Source of the DNA: Taibaiella sp. KBW10
GTDB taxonomy: Bacteria > Bacteroidota > Bacteroidia > Chitinophagales > Chitinophagaceae
Reading direction: 5' to 3'
Length of the DNA: 64,000 nucleotides
Assembly: GCF_003852495.1 (NCBI RefSeq)
Contig: NZ_QAJI01000007.1
Coordinates: 167,863-231,862 of the forward strand
Made by a program: the position numbers and the translations under genes. Positions within the stretch are counted from its first letter, which is position 1, and each line of letters begins with the position of its first letter. A model generated the notes under the pieces. It saw nothing but the letters and a program-made list of their open reading frames with translations. It made no database searches and was not told the DNA's origin. This document shows, piece by piece, positions 1 through 9,111 of this stretch.

Positions 1-43
1 GTTGCGCGCTTTTGCATTATATACCTTTAAGCGTACGGCTACC

Positions 44-922
44 TTATTCCGACAATAATACTTGCCAAGCGGTATCCAGGTCACCTTTACCTATAAGTTC
101 TTTGGCATACTGATGCAAAACCTGCACTTTCAAAACACCATCTGTGTCATATGTTTTTAAAATATTGATCAGGCGTTCATCATCCTGTAAATCCGCAACA
201 ATCGGAATACCCGTACAGTTCCCCAATATACCCAGATCATTGCCCGATAACACTTCACTGTTTTTAATGCTTAACGGTAACCTGTCGATACCGATACCTA
301 AACTCAGGTTGGGCTTCGGCACTTCAAATACACTTTCTCCGGAAGCACGGCAATAATAGTCCATACCCATACGCGCCACTAAGTCTATCTTATGCGGATC
401 GATCTGTTGGTTTTCATCCAGGATAGCATCATCAATATGCATCTTGACTACCTCACAAATAATCAGGTTAGCGGCACCACCTTCCGTTCCCATCGCCTTT
501 ACTTCCAATACTTTACATTCCAGGCTTACCGGCGCTTCTTTAACCCGGAAAGGCTTTACCAAAGTGGAGGCAACAGGCGTAAAACCTGATTTTTCAAACT
601 CACTCACCCCTTTAGGATATTCGCAACTGGCCAGGCTCATTTGTTGTACCATAGCATAAGACACTACATTAATCACCACTTCTTTGGTCGCAATCACATT
701 TTCCAGGGTATCTTTAATCGTATTGTCACGCACACGGCGCGCAGGAGAGAATATACAGATCGGCGGCTTGCTGCCGAATACATTAAAAAAACTAAAAGGC
801 GACAAATTAGGCTTTCCTTCGCTATCTACGGTACTGGCAAAACAGATGGGTCTCGGGGCAATGCTTCCTAATAAATAGGCATGTAATTGTTTCGTACTAA
901 TGTCTTGTGGTAATATTTCCAT
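44..922 (-). CDS. Flavin reductase-like domain protein (FMN-binding)
   Basis: A 292-residue protein resembling the flavin reductase-like (DIM6/NTAB) family, whose members bind FMN and reduce flavin or protect it in small oxidoreductases. The N-terminal half carries the family signature: an SIAPRPICFASTVD strand-turn near residues 20-33, followed by NLSPFSFFNVFGSKPP. No signal peptide or membrane segment is visible, so it should be cytoplasmic. It is divergent from murA, with about 125 bp between the starts, and appears monocistronic within the window. The physiological substrate cannot be read from the sequence. Family assignment is good; function is inferred only. Confidence 0.8.
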   Translation of the reverse strand: MEILPQDISTKQLHAYLLGSIAPRPICFASTVDSEGKPNLSPFSFFNVFGSKPPICIFSPARRVRDNTIKDTLENVIATKEVVINVVSYAMVQQMSLASCEYPKGVSEFEKSGFTPVASTLVKPFRVKEAPVSLECKVLEVKAMGTEGGAANLIICEVVKMHIDDAILDENQQIDPHKIDLVARMGMDYYCRASGESVFEVPKPNLSLGIGIDRLPLSIKNSEVLSGNDLGILGNCTGIPIVADLQDDERLINILKTYDTDGVLKVQVLHQYAKELIGKGDLDTAWQVLLSE

Positions 923-1017
923 TCTTCATGTTTAAGATAAGCTAAGATAGCATAAAAATATGTGTGCTACGGTATTTACAGGGTAAATTACAAAGGAAAT
1001 TTTTTAAAAAAATGCAG

Positions 1018-1024
1018 TACTTTG
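1018..1024 (+). promoter_or_regulatory. Putative -7 element upstream of murA
   Basis: The heptamer TACTTTG lies 24 bp before the murA ATG. It is one base short of the Bacteroidota -7 consensus TAnnTTTG. No convincing -33 TTG was found, so this is a tentative promoter. It supports the start at 1049 rather than the in-frame codon at 962, which lies upstream of it. Confidence 0.35.
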
Positions 1025-1048
1025 CAGGCACTAAATTTATCAGATGCT

Positions 1049-2359
1049 ATGTCTACTTTTGAAATAAGAGGCGGAAAACCGTTAAACGGTACCATCGTAC
1101 CACAAGGGGCCAAGAACGAAGCCTTACAAATATTATGTGCCGTATTACTGACCGAAGAAAAAATAACGATCAGCAATATTCCAAATATCCTGGATGTAAA
1201 TATGCTTATCGAATTACTGGGTGATCTGGGCGTAAGCATCGAACAAATAAACGAAGACACCTATACTTTTGAAGCAAAGCAGGTGGATATTGAATTTCTG
1301 CAATCGGAAGCTTATAAAAAGAAATCGGGGAAATTAAGAGGTGCGGTAATGCTGGCGGGGCCATTGTTATCTCGCTTTGGCAAAACGTACCTACCACAGC
1401 CGGGCGGTGATAAAATAGGCAGAAGAAGATTGGACACGCACATTATCGGTTTTGAGCGTATGGGCGTTACCTTCCATTATGATGCGGATCTAAAAGAATT
1501 CGCTTTAGATGGAACACATATGAAAGGTGCCGATCTTTTACTGGAAGAACCTTCCGTAACCGGTACGGCTAATATTGTAATGGCGGCAGTAATGGCAAAG
1601 GGCAAAACAACTATTTATAATGCCGCCTGCGAACCCTATGTACAACAGCTATGCAAAATGCTGAACAGTATGGGCGCGCAAATTGAGGGTATCGGATCTA
1701 ACCTCCTACATATTGAAGGGGTACAAAAGTTAAGCGGTTGCAGCCACCGGTTGTTGGCCGATATGATCGAGGTAGGCTCCTTTATCGCGCTGGCTGCGAT
1801 GACGCAAAGTGAACTCACCATTAAAGATGCCGATGTAGCGCATCTGGGTATCCTTCCCGAAACGTTTACCAAATTCGGAGTGGAACTGCACATACAAGGA
1901 AACGATATCCACATTCCGGCACAAGAACATTATAAGATTAAACAGTTTATAGACGGTTCGGTATTGAACATATACGATCATCCCTGGCCGGGTTTATCGC
2001 CCGACCTCCTGAGTGTAATCCTCGTCATGGCGACTCAAGCTAAGGGAACGGTACTCATTCACCAGAAAATGTTTGAAAGCCGCCTGTTCTTTGTAGACAA
2101 GCTGATTGATATGGGTGCACAAATCGTATTGTGTGATCCGCATCGTGCTGTAGTGATTGGCCTGAACAGACAAACCGCATTAAAAGGCATCAGGATGTCT
2201 TCTCCTGATATCAGGGCGGGTGTGGCTTTGTTGATTGCGGCGCTTTCTGCCGAAGGCAAAAGTGTGATTGAAAATATTGATCAGATTGATCGTGGATACC
2301 AGTTTATCGATAAGCGTTTACAAGCCCTCGGTGCTGACATTAAGCGCGGCGTATCTTAA
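1049..2359 (+). CDS. murA: UDP-N-acetylglucosamine 1-carboxyvinyltransferase
   Basis: MurA transfers enolpyruvate from PEP to UDP-GlcNAc, the first committed step of peptidoglycan synthesis, in the cytoplasm. The 436-residue product starts MSTFEIRGGKPLNGTI and keeps the family's early PQGAKNEALQ motif, including the catalytic Lys-Asn pair. The active-site loop reads PGGDKIGRRRLDTH: the Cys of E. coli MurA (Cys115) is replaced by Asp. That substitution is known to allow catalysis while blocking fosfomycin alkylation, and from memory it is usual in Bacteroidota. An in-frame ATG 29 codons upstream (962) is possible, but the family normally starts here and a -7-like element lies between the two. 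It is followed by a hairpin terminator. Confidence 0.96.
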   Translation: MSTFEIRGGKPLNGTIVPQGAKNEALQILCAVLLTEEKITISNIPNILDVNMLIELLGDLGVSIEQINEDTYTFEAKQVDIEFLQSEAYKKKSGKLRGAVMLAGPLLSRFGKTYLPQPGGDKIGRRRLDTHIIGFERMGVTFHYDADLKEFALDGTHMKGADLLLEEPSVTGTANIVMAAVMAKGKTTIYNAACEPYVQQLCKMLNSMGAQIEGIGSNLLHIEGVQKLSGCSHRLLADMIEVGSFIALAAMTQSELTIKDADVAHLGILPETFTKFGVELHIQGNDIHIPAQEHYKIKQFIDGSVLNIYDHPWPGLSPDLLSVILVMATQAKGTVLIHQKMFESRLFFVDKLIDMGAQIVLCDPHRAVVIGLNRQTALKGIRMSSPDIRAGVALLIAALSAEGKSVIENIDQIDRGYQFIDKRLQALGADIKRGVS

Positions 2360-2386
2360 GCAGTATAACTCTTTGGCTAGTCCAAC

Positions 2387-2415
2387 AAAAAGCCCCAACA
2401 AGATGTTGGGGCTTC
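2387..2415. terminator. Bidirectional terminator between murA and the DUF5362-like gene
   Basis: Perfect hairpin with arms GCCCCAACA (2392-2400) and TGTTGGGGC (2404-2412) and a three-base loop. Flanking A/T runs include AAAAA on the left, which reads as a U-tract for the leftward transcript. It sits between the convergent ends of murA and the small membrane protein gene. Confidence 0.8.
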
Positions 2416-2439
2416 TGTATGCATTATGATTAATTAAGA

Positions 2440-2910
2440 TTACCTGCCGCCTAAGCCGGATACAAGACCAAGAAAAAGGAACATCAATATATATATCGAT
2501 ATGGTAATAATTGCCAGAATACCCATAAAACGATACATATTCCGTTGGTAACGGAATGCTTCGGTAATCTGTAATTGATTTTCCGTAAAAAGCCCTGACT
2601 TCATACAAACGGTAAATTTGTATAAACAGAAAATAGGATAGAAATATAAAAAGGCAAAAGCAAGATATAAAAGACCAATACCAATACCACCCAGTACGCC
2701 CAAGCCCGAAAAAGGAGTAGAGGACATACTGCCGGCAATCCCGCCAACAGTCATAAAAATAAGTGCCACGATCACCATAAAACCTGTAACGATAAAGCCC
2801 AGAATAGCCATAAATTTCGTCCAGCGTACGGTTTCCATTAAATAGCCTTTGGATATATCGTCCATTCCTGCCGTATTCAAAATACTCAAATCCTGTTGTT
2901 GTTGTTCCAT
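2440..2910 (-). CDS. Small membrane protein resembling DUF5362
   Basis: A 156-residue membrane protein of unknown function. A polar N-terminus of about 30 residues precedes two long hydrophobic segments (about 32-60 and 68-100), a short cytoplasmic-type stretch containing FRYQRNMYRF, and a last hydrophobic segment (about 130-152). The arrangement and the FLYFYPIFCLYKF stretch recall the DUF5362 family of Bacteroidota, an assignment made from memory. It follows the TraB-like gene by about 60 bp on the same strand and may be the last gene of the GtrA-TraB transcript. It ends at a good terminator. Confidence 0.6.
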   Translation of the reverse strand: MEQQQQDLSILNTAGMDDISKGYLMETVRWTKFMAILGFIVTGFMVIVALIFMTVGGIAGSMSSTPFSGLGVLGGIGIGLLYLAFAFLYFYPIFCLYKFTVCMKSGLFTENQLQITEAFRYQRNMYRFMGILAIITISIYILMFLFLGLVSGLGGR

Positions 2911-2968
2911 AAATTGTTTATTGGGTTTGTATAAAATAAAAGTTTATTGTGTTTGTATCAGATGGTAT

Positions 2969-3829
2969 TTATTTCAAGGGTTCTACCGTAAACCCGTCTT
3001 TGCGCAATAAAGCGATTACTCCTGAGCTACCACCGAGATGTCCCGCACCTACCGCAAAAAAAGTACTTTTCTCCCGGGCCATTTCCGCTATTCTGGAAAT
3101 CCATTTCCGGTTCCGGCCGTCCAGCAGTTTATCCATACTCATCGTAGCATTATCTTCTGCATTAATCAGCCGATACAAGGCTTCAATATCCTGCGCTTTG
3201 TACAGGGCCACCATCTGTTTAAACACACTGGTGTTCTGCTCCGTTCGCCCGTCAATAATATCCAATATATAAGGCTTTATCTTATCATTTGGGATATCAT
3301 TCAACGCATTCATCTGTTCCTCCACGGTTTCTAATCCCGTCACATTCATTTTATATTTTCCGGCCGAGTCCATCAGTCGCGTTTCATAGGCCGTGGTGGT
3401 TTCACAACCGACATCCCCACTCGACAAGCTCAGCACCACCCATATCGGCTTCAGGCGGTTATACACTTCGATACCTTGCCCGGTTTCTTCCTTGATGTAG
3501 GTCGCCAGGCGTGCATACTCTTTTGGTGTCAAATAATCTTTAAGGGTCTTACCATCGGTACTCATGGAACTTTGTGCGATCTTGACACTCATGAGCGGGT
3601 CATCCATATCCAGCTCCAAACATAGCTGCTCTGTCCGGTGGAAATATTTCTGCATCGTATCGGTCCAGAAATAATCTTCGGTACAGATTTGGTGAATGGT
3701 TCCGAATAAATAGGAAGGCTTGCTCAAACCCTTACCCGATATCTTCCACAGCAGGGCATTTCCCTGTGCACAAAGCGATCCGGCAATGCTCTGCAGGCAT
3801 AAGAACAATAAAAAAACAAGCTTATTCAT
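2969..3829 (-). CDS. TraB/GumN family exported protein
   Basis: A 286-residue protein of the TraB/GumN (PrgY-like) family, thought to be metal-dependent hydrolases of the EreA/ChaN superfamily. The hallmark near the start of the mature protein, LLWKISGKGLSKPSYLFGTIH, has the conserved G-T-x-H (GTIH), and a second conserved patch near the C-terminus reads FFAVGAGHLGG. The first ~20 residues (MNKLVFLLFLCLQSIAGS) form a signal peptide, so it is probably periplasmic or surface-attached. It starts 7 bp after the GtrA-like gene stops and is likely co-transcribed with it. The substrate is unknown. Confidence 0.85.
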   Translation of the reverse strand: MNKLVFLLFLCLQSIAGSLCAQGNALLWKISGKGLSKPSYLFGTIHQICTEDYFWTDTMQKYFHRTEQLCLELDMDDPLMSVKIAQSSMSTDGKTLKDYLTPKEYARLATYIKEETGQGIEVYNRLKPIWVVLSLSSGDVGCETTTAYETRLMDSAGKYKMNVTGLETVEEQMNALNDIPNDKIKPYILDIIDGRTEQNTSVFKQMVALYKAQDIEALYRLINAEDNATMSMDKLLDGRNRKWISRIAEMAREKSTFFAVGAGHLGGSSGVIALLRKDGFTVEPLK

Positions 3830-3836
3830 TACCCGA

Positions 3837-4343
3837 TTAATTTACACTAATATTAGTCTTTTTTGTTCTAAAAGAGAAATACATCTGGGCAAAATAACTC
3901 GTAATAGACAGGATAACAGTAGTCAATGCCTGAGAGGGCGTAGCCCAGAATCCGCAATAGCCGGCAAAGAAGTGCAATAAGCCATAGTTAGCGACCACAC
4001 TAAAGATCGTGATCATGGCATAGCGGAACAATTGTACCCGGCCCTTTAGATGGGATTGCTGAAAAACAACAAATTTATTCAGGACAAAACCAACAGGAAA
4101 ACTAAACAGTAAGGCAAAAACAAAGGCAGCGATATAGCGGGTCATGCTAAAAGCGCCTACAGCAATAACTTCTTCTGTAAATATGTAGTTATTGCCCACG
4201 TAGAACATCAGCAGGTTAAAGACCGCATTGCCCCCACCGCAGGCAGCATACCTGAAGGTTTGTACGGAGATATATCTATGGAATACAGGAAAGTAAAAAA
4301 AGTCTATGACCTGTATAATCAAATTTTTGGACCTGCCCAGCAT
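3837..4343 (-). CDS. GtrA family membrane protein
   Basis: A 168-residue protein with four predicted membrane segments and the GtrA-family opening RYAACGGGNAVFNLLMFY. GtrA proteins are thought to flip or present undecaprenyl-phosphate-linked sugars for modification of cell-surface polysaccharides. The start at 4343 (MLGRSKNL) is preferred over an in-frame ATG 15 codons upstream, because a near-perfect promoter (4360-4389) overlaps that upstream codon region. It forms a tight operon with the TraB/GumN gene (7 bp gap). The polysaccharide partner is not adjacent. Confidence 0.85.
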   Translation of the reverse strand: MLGRSKNLIIQVIDFFYFPVFHRYISVQTFRYAACGGGNAVFNLLMFYVGNNYIFTEEVIAVGAFSMTRYIAAFVFALLFSFPVGFVLNKFVVFQQSHLKGRVQLFRYAMITIFSVVANYGLLHFFAGYCGFWATPSQALTTVILSITSYFAQMYFSFRTKKTNISVN

Positions 4344-4359
4344 CGTGAAAAATTGTGCG

Positions 4360-4389
4360 CAAAGGTATAATATTTTATTATTTATCAAA
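4360..4389 (-). promoter_or_regulatory. Bacteroidota-type promoter for the GtrA-TraB transcript
   Basis: On the minus strand a TTTG (4386-4389) and a perfect TACCTTTG (4360-4367) are separated by 18 bp, which fits the Bacteroidota primary-sigma pattern TTG / TAnnTTTG. The start of transcription would fall roughly 10-15 bp before the GtrA ATG at 4343. Confidence 0.7.
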
Positions 4390-4437
4390 TCAAAAAAATG
4401 GACCGTAGAATAGTTTATATTTTAAAGCAAAAGGGCC

Positions 4438-4445
4438 TATTTTTG
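4438..4445 (+). promoter_or_regulatory. Putative -7 element of glyA
   Basis: TATTTTTG fits TAnnTTTG exactly and lies 34 bp before the glyA ATG. No clear -33 TTG at the usual distance; only a T-rich stretch is present. Confidence 0.5.
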
Positions 4446-4479
4446 TAGGATATCGATTAAAAAACACATTTCAGAATTT

Positions 4480-5763
4480 ATGAGAAAGGATACTGCCATT
4501 TTTGAATTAATACAGGAAGAATTGCATCGTCAGCGAAGAGGACTGGAACTGATTGCTTCGGAGAATTTTACCAGTTTACAGGTACTGCAAGCTATGGGCA
4601 GTGTGATGGCCAATAAATATGCCGAAGGCTATCCGGGCAAACGATATTATGGTGGCTGTGAAGTGGTAGACAAGAGTGAACAACTGGCGATAGATCGTTT
4701 AAAAGAAATTTTCAATGTAGGTTATGCCAATGTACAGCCCCATAGCGGTGCTCAAGCCAACATGGCGGTACAAGCGGCTATTTTACAACCGGGCGACGTG
4801 ATCTTAGGGCTGGACTTGAGTATGGGCGGACACCTGACGCATGGTTCTCCGGTAGCTTTTTCGGGCAAAACCTATCAGGCACATCACTATGGTGTAAAGA
4901 AAGAAGATGGCAGAGTAGATTATGAGGCACTGGAGCAAAAAGCACTGGAAGTAAAACCAAAACTGATTATCTGTGGCGCTTCGGCCTACAGCCGCGACTG
5001 GGATTATGCCCGCATCCGCGCAGCAGCAGATAAAGTGGGTGCTTTGGTCCTGGCAGATATCGCGCATCCTGCAGGCTTAATCGCGGCAGGTTTGCTGAAT
5101 TCTCCATTTGATCATTGTCATTTTGTAACGTCTACAACGCATAAAACCCTGCGTGGACCAAGAGGCGGTATCATCATGATGAAAACCGATTTTGAGAATC
5201 CATGGGGCTATAAAACACCTAAGGGCGAAACGAAAATGATGAGCACCCTGCTCGATCTTTCGGTATTCCCGGGTATTCAAGGCGGACCATTGGAACACGT
5301 AATTGCCGCAAAAGCAGTTTCTTTCCATGAAATCCTGCAGGACGAATATAAAGTGTATGCACAGCAAATGATCAACAATGCACAGGCCATGACAGCCGCC
5401 TTTTTAGAGAAAGGTTACGACCTGGTGTCTGGCGGTACAGATAACCACCTGTTGTTGATCGACCTGAGGAATAAAAACATTTCGGGCAAGAAAGCGGAAA
5501 ATACGCTGGTGAAAGCAGACATTACCCTGAACAAAAATATGGTTCCTTTTGATGACAAGTCACCGTTCATCACTTCCGGAATCCGTGTAGGGGTACCGGC
5601 GATAACGACCAGGGGCTTAAAAGAAGGCGATATGGCTCATATCGTTAACTGGCTCGACAAAGTATTGATGCATGCCGATGATGAAACCGTGATCAATGCC
5701 GTAAAAGGTGAAGTAAATGAATTTATGGGTGGCTTTAGTATGTATCCGGAACTGGGTGCCTAG
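4480..5763 (+). CDS. glyA: Serine hydroxymethyltransferase
   Basis: GlyA interconverts serine and glycine with transfer of the C1 unit to tetrahydrofolate, in the cytoplasm with PLP as cofactor. The 427-residue length fits the family. Visible signatures are [10 protein letters not shown] near residue 26, the YPGKRYYGG loop, [12 protein letters not shown], and the PLP-lysine motif [14 protein letters not shown] around residues 220-235, where the Lys follows THH/TTH. The C-terminal [16 protein letters not shown] is intact. Monocistronic, with a -7 element upstream and a very long hairpin terminator at its end. Confidence 0.97.
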   Translation: MRKDTAIFELIQEELHRQRRGLELIASENFTSLQVLQAMGSVMANKYAEGYPGKRYYGGCEVVDKSEQLAIDRLKEIFNVGYANVQPHSGAQANMAVQAAILQPGDVILGLDLSMGGHLTHGSPVAFSGKTYQAHHYGVKKEDGRVDYEALEQKALEVKPKLIICGASAYSRDWDYARIRAAADKVGALVLADIAHPAGLIAAGLLNSPFDHCHFVTSTTHKTLRGPRGGIIMMKTDFENPWGYKTPKGETKMMSTLLDLSVFPGIQGGPLEHVIAAKAVSFHEILQDEYKVYAQQMINNAQAMTAAFLEKGYDLVSGGTDNHLLLIDLRNKNISGKKAENTLVKADITLNKNMVPFDDKSPFITSGIRVGVPAITTRGLKEGDMAHIVNWLDKVLMHADDETVINAVKGEVNEFMGGFSMYPELGA

Positions 5764-5770
5764 AGGACTT

Positions 5771-5827
5771 AATTTATATAAATGAGAAGGGCTGCGTGAT
5801 ACGCAGCCCTTCTCATTTATATAAATT
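5771..5827. terminator. Long perfect inverted repeat between glyA and a GNAT gene
   Basis: Two perfect 26-bp arms (5771-5796 and 5802-5827) enclose the five-base loop TGATA. The GC-rich core is GAGAAGGGCTGCG/CGCAGCCCTTCTC and the outer parts are AT-rich, giving U-rich tails in both directions. The right arm runs through the stop codon and last two codons of the leftward GNAT gene. It should terminate both convergent transcripts. Confidence 0.85.
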
Positions 5828-6353
5828 CTTGCTTTAGCAAACCCGCCACTACCCTGTCGGCAGGCAATCCCTGATGTAATAATTTATTGCGAATAATCCC
5901 TTCAATGCGAAATCCTAAGCGTTCCATCAATTGCTGTACCCGTTTGTTGTTGCGTACAAAAGTCACCTCAACCTTATTCAGCTTCATTTCCGTAAAGCCA
6001 AATTGCATCATTCGCCTAATGGCCTGCCGCATGATGCCTTTATGCTGAAATGCTTCATCAATCCAAAATCCTAATTCTGCTATACCAAGTGCATGATCCC
6101 ATTCCTGGAGACTCACAATACCAATAAGTTGCTCCTCCGAAAACAAACCCAGGCTTAAGGCTTCCTGTGCATCGATCTGATGCAAGGCATCCTGTATATA
6201 TTCCAGTACCTGATCGGCTGTATTCCAGTCACGTACCCAAGGTATCCAGGTTTGCAGGTATGCTTTATTCCGGGTGATGCAGGTCCATAATGCGGGGGCA
6301 TCTGCTTCCTCCAGACTGCGTAAACGCAGTGTTTCGGTAATCAATAAGGCCAT
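5817..6353 (-). CDS. GNAT N-acetyltransferase, RimJ/RimL type
   Basis: A 178-residue acetyl-CoA-dependent acetyltransferase resembling the ribosomal-protein-alanine acetyltransferase (RimJ/RimL) and Acetyltransf_3 group. It shows TETLRLRSLEEADAPALW at the N-terminus, the core strand IAELGFWIDEAFQHKGIMRQA with its acetyl-CoA-binding turn, and NKVEVTFVRNNKRVQQLMERLGF near residues 135-157. The acceptor is unknown. The gene follows the HerA-like ATPase gene by only about 5 bp and is probably co-transcribed with it. Its stop codon is embedded in a terminator arm. Confidence 0.88.
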   Translation of the reverse strand: MALLITETLRLRSLEEADAPALWTCITRNKAYLQTWIPWVRDWNTADQVLEYIQDALHQIDAQEALSLGLFSEEQLIGIVSLQEWDHALGIAELGFWIDEAFQHKGIMRQAIRRMMQFGFTEMKLNKVEVTFVRNNKRVQQLMERLGFRIEGIIRNKLLHQGLPADRVVAGLLKQEFI

Positions 6354-6358
6354 CCGGA

Positions 6359-7870
6359 TTATTTAAACATTTTCATGACCACATCCAGCAATCCTCTGGT
6401 CAGCGAACGCTGTGCCTGCTTACCCGCAGCACTGTTCAATACTTTCTCAAACATCGAAGGCTCTTCTTTTACCGGCCGCGTTGCTTTAACGGGCGCTATC
6501 TTTTCTTGTGCGATATTAGACTGCATTTTCGCATTGAGTAATTCATAAGCACTTTCACTGTCAATGTCTTGATTATACTTAGCCACGAGCTTTGATTCTG
6601 CCACAAGTGCCTCAATCTCATTCGGCTCTAAAATATTCATCCTCGAAGCGGGCGATAATAGAAAGGTTTGTACCAAAGGGCTGGGGATACCTTTTTCATT
6701 CAGTAAGGTCACAAAGGCCTCTCCAATCCCCATTTGGGTCATGGTTTCATCGATCACATAATAATTAGTGTCCGGGTAGTTTTCCGAAGCCTGCTTGATG
6801 GCTTTACGGTCATTGGCGGTAAAAGCCCTTAACGCATGCTGGATTTTCAAGCCTAACTGGCTCAGTACCGATGCCGGTATATCCTGCGGATTTTGGGTAC
6901 AGAAGATCACCCCTACTCCTTTGGAACGGATCAGCTTAACAATCGATTCAATCTGTTGCAATAAATCTTTACTGGCCTCATTAAAGATCAGGTGCGCCTC
7001 ATCGATAAACATCACCAGTTTTGGCTGCTCCATATCTCCCTCTTCGGGCAGGTTAGCATACAATTCTGCCAGCAATTGCAGCATAAAGGTCGAAAACAAC
7101 TTCGGTTTGTCTTGTATGTCGGTCACCCTTAAGATAGAGATTAGCCCTCTGCCATCGTCTGAAATGCGCAGCAGGTCATCAATCTCAAAACTTCTTTCTC
7201 CAAAAATATGGTCTGCTCCCTGGTTCTGCAACTCGATCACCTTACGCAGGATGGTACCCAAAGAAGCTTTGGAAATATTGCCATAAGACTGGCTGATCTC
7301 CCCATTTCCTTCCTCCGCTGCATATTGTAACAACTTAACCAGGTCTTTTAAATCCAGGATAGGTAAATGCTGATCATCCGCATACTTAAACAGCATAGCC
7401 AATAGCCCTGACTGGTTATCATTAAGATCCAGGACCTTCGACAACAGTACCGCGCCATATTCCGTCACTGTAGCCCGTAGCCGTACCCCTTTCTCCTGGC
7501 TTAGCGATAAGAGTTCTACCGGATAGCCCTTCGCCTGCCATTCCAGCCCCATCTGCGCATAGCGTTCTTCAATAATTTTATTGGATTGTCCTGCAGCAGC
7601 TATCCCGCTCAGGTCTCCTTTTATATCCATCATCAATACCGAAACACTGGCATCACTCAAGCCCTCGGCCAATAGTTGTAAGGTTTTGGTCTTACCCGTT
7701 CCGGTGGCACCGGCAATCAAACCATGGCGGTTCATGGTCTTCAAAGGGATGTTGACAACTGCTTCAGACACCACGGTACCATCTAGCATACCCGATCCCA
7801 GGCGAAAGGATGCGCCTTTAAAGGTATAGCCATTGGTAACATCTGAGATAAAGGTTTCTTTATTGGACAT
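6359..7870 (-). CDS. HerA-like helicase / DUF853 ATPase
   Basis: A 503-residue P-loop ATPase of the bacterial HerA-like (DUF853) group, FtsK/HerA superfamily translocases with presumed roles in DNA processing. The Walker A is GATGTGKTKTLQ near residue 55, followed by the family MDIKGDLSG motif. The Walker B is LVMFIDEAHLIFNEA in the middle, and a sensor-like FCTQNPQDIP follows. The start MSNKETFISD at 7870 matches the family; an in-frame ATG 15 codons upstream is less likely. It is upstream of, and nearly contiguous with, the GNAT gene. The cellular role of this subfamily is not established. Confidence 0.88.
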   Translation of the reverse strand: MSNKETFISDVTNGYTFKGASFRLGSGMLDGTVVSEAVVNIPLKTMNRHGLIAGATGTGKTKTLQLLAEGLSDASVSVLMMDIKGDLSGIAAAGQSNKIIEERYAQMGLEWQAKGYPVELLSLSQEKGVRLRATVTEYGAVLLSKVLDLNDNQSGLLAMLFKYADDQHLPILDLKDLVKLLQYAAEEGNGEISQSYGNISKASLGTILRKVIELQNQGADHIFGERSFEIDDLLRISDDGRGLISILRVTDIQDKPKLFSTFMLQLLAELYANLPEEGDMEQPKLVMFIDEAHLIFNEASKDLLQQIESIVKLIRSKGVGVIFCTQNPQDIPASVLSQLGLKIQHALRAFTANDRKAIKQASENYPDTNYYVIDETMTQMGIGEAFVTLLNEKGIPSPLVQTFLLSPASRMNILEPNEIEALVAESKLVAKYNQDIDSESAYELLNAKMQSNIAQEKIAPVKATRPVKEEPSMFEKVLNSAAGKQAQRSLTRGLLDVVMKMFK

Positions 7871-7944
7871 GAGGGTTAAATTAATCTTTAAAAATTTAAT
7901 GCCGAAAATTACCATTTTTTAACTAATCTATTTTACTTTACACG

Positions 7945-9063
7945 GTGAAAATTTTTAACTTCCTGGAGAAGTACAACGTACCTCAATTTTTGCTGCCTAA
8001 CCATCTCAGGCAGATAGAAACCTATAGCCCCGACGAAGCGACCGAAGCCGAACCGGAACTGGAGGCACAGAGAAAGAATATCTATTATACGGTTTACGGA
8101 TTTGACGAGATCTCCGCCGAGATCTTTAAAACAAAGAATGTAAAAGATTGTTTTATCAATTATATTGATATCGACAAGGTCTTTTGGATTAATGTGGATG
8201 GCCTTAGAAAAAAAGAGGTGCGTAAATTGTGCGGGCATTTTAATGTACATAACCTCTTGGTGAATGACATTGTCAGCATAGGACAAAGGGCCAAAACAGA
8301 TGAGATCGATGAGCATTTTTTCTGTTTATTGCCGATGCTGACTTATAATGAGGAATTGGGTATTGTAGAAAAGGAACAACTCAGTATTTTACTGGGTAAA
8401 AATTATGTGATCTCATTCCAGACAGAGCATGATAAGGACCCATTCAATGCCATACGCCAAAAGCTTAAGAATAAACTGGATGCGGTACGTAAGAAAAGTG
8501 CCGATTATCTTTGTTATCTCCTGATTGATGCGGTTGTAGATGATTATTTCGAGGTCTTGGAATCTTTAGCAAAACGCCTGGAAGCCCTGGAAAAAAAGGC
8601 CATTACCTCCCGGTCTAATAATAATATCCTGGTAGAGATCAGCAATCTGCGCAATGAAATAATGGTGATGCGCCGGGCCCTAACACCGGTACGGGATCTG
8701 GTATATGCTTTTTGGAAAACAAATTCTCCGCTCATTGATATTGCCAATGCCCGTTTCTTTAAAGATATTTTTGACCATATCCTCTTAGCAATTGAGTACA
8801 ATGAGAGCTACCGCGATATGACGATTAACCTTCAGGACCTGTACATGAACCAGGTGAATACGAAGATGAATGAAGTGATGAAAATACTGACCGTGGTGAC
8901 GGTATTGCTGGCGCCGGCAACTGTTATAGGCGGTATTTTCGGAATGAATTTTGAACGCATTCCTATGTTGCATAATCAATTCGGCTTCTACATGAGCATT
9001 GTATTCATGCTACTCGTATCCGGTGGTATGCTGTTTTATTTTAAGAAAAAAGATTGGTTTTAA
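7945..9063 (+). CDS. corA: CorA family Mg2+/Co2+ transport channel
   Basis: A 372-residue CorA-type divalent-cation channel of the inner membrane. The large N-terminal cytoplasmic domain includes a long helical region around residues 190-290. Two C-terminal membrane helices follow, with the signature GMN at the end of the first (IGGIFGMNFERIP) and a positively charged tail (YFKKKDWF). The start codon is GTG; KIFNFLEKYNVPQF follows directly and no better in-frame ATG exists. It is divergent from the HerA-like ATPase. Whether it moves Mg2+ or another cation is a family-based inference. Confidence 0.92.
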   Translation: MKIFNFLEKYNVPQFLLPNHLRQIETYSPDEATEAEPELEAQRKNIYYTVYGFDEISAEIFKTKNVKDCFINYIDIDKVFWINVDGLRKKEVRKLCGHFNVHNLLVNDIVSIGQRAKTDEIDEHFFCLLPMLTYNEELGIVEKEQLSILLGKNYVISFQTEHDKDPFNAIRQKLKNKLDAVRKKSADYLCYLLIDAVVDDYFEVLESLAKRLEALEKKAITSRSNNNILVEISNLRNEIMVMRRALTPVRDLVYAFWKTNSPLIDIANARFFKDIFDHILLAIEYNESYRDMTINLQDLYMNQVNTKMNEVMKILTVVTVLLAPATVIGGIFGMNFERIPMLHNQFGFYMSIVFMLLVSGGMLFYFKKKDWF

Positions 9064-9066
9064 GGG

Positions 9067-9099
9067 TTGCGGCTGTATGCAAAATTTGCCTTACCTTTG
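9067..9099 (+). promoter_or_regulatory. Promoter of tRNA-Arg
   Basis: TTG (9067-9069) and a perfect -7 element TACCTTTG (9092-9099) are separated by 22 bp, and the element ends 12 bp before the mature tRNA. The fit to the Bacteroidota consensus and the position make it convincing. Confidence 0.65.
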
Positions 9100-9111
9100 C
9101 AGCCACAAAAT

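Noticed and set aside
6795-7286. A 163-codon open frame opposite the HerA-like ATPase
   Set aside because: Ser/Cys-rich shadow of the conserved ATPase; no motif.
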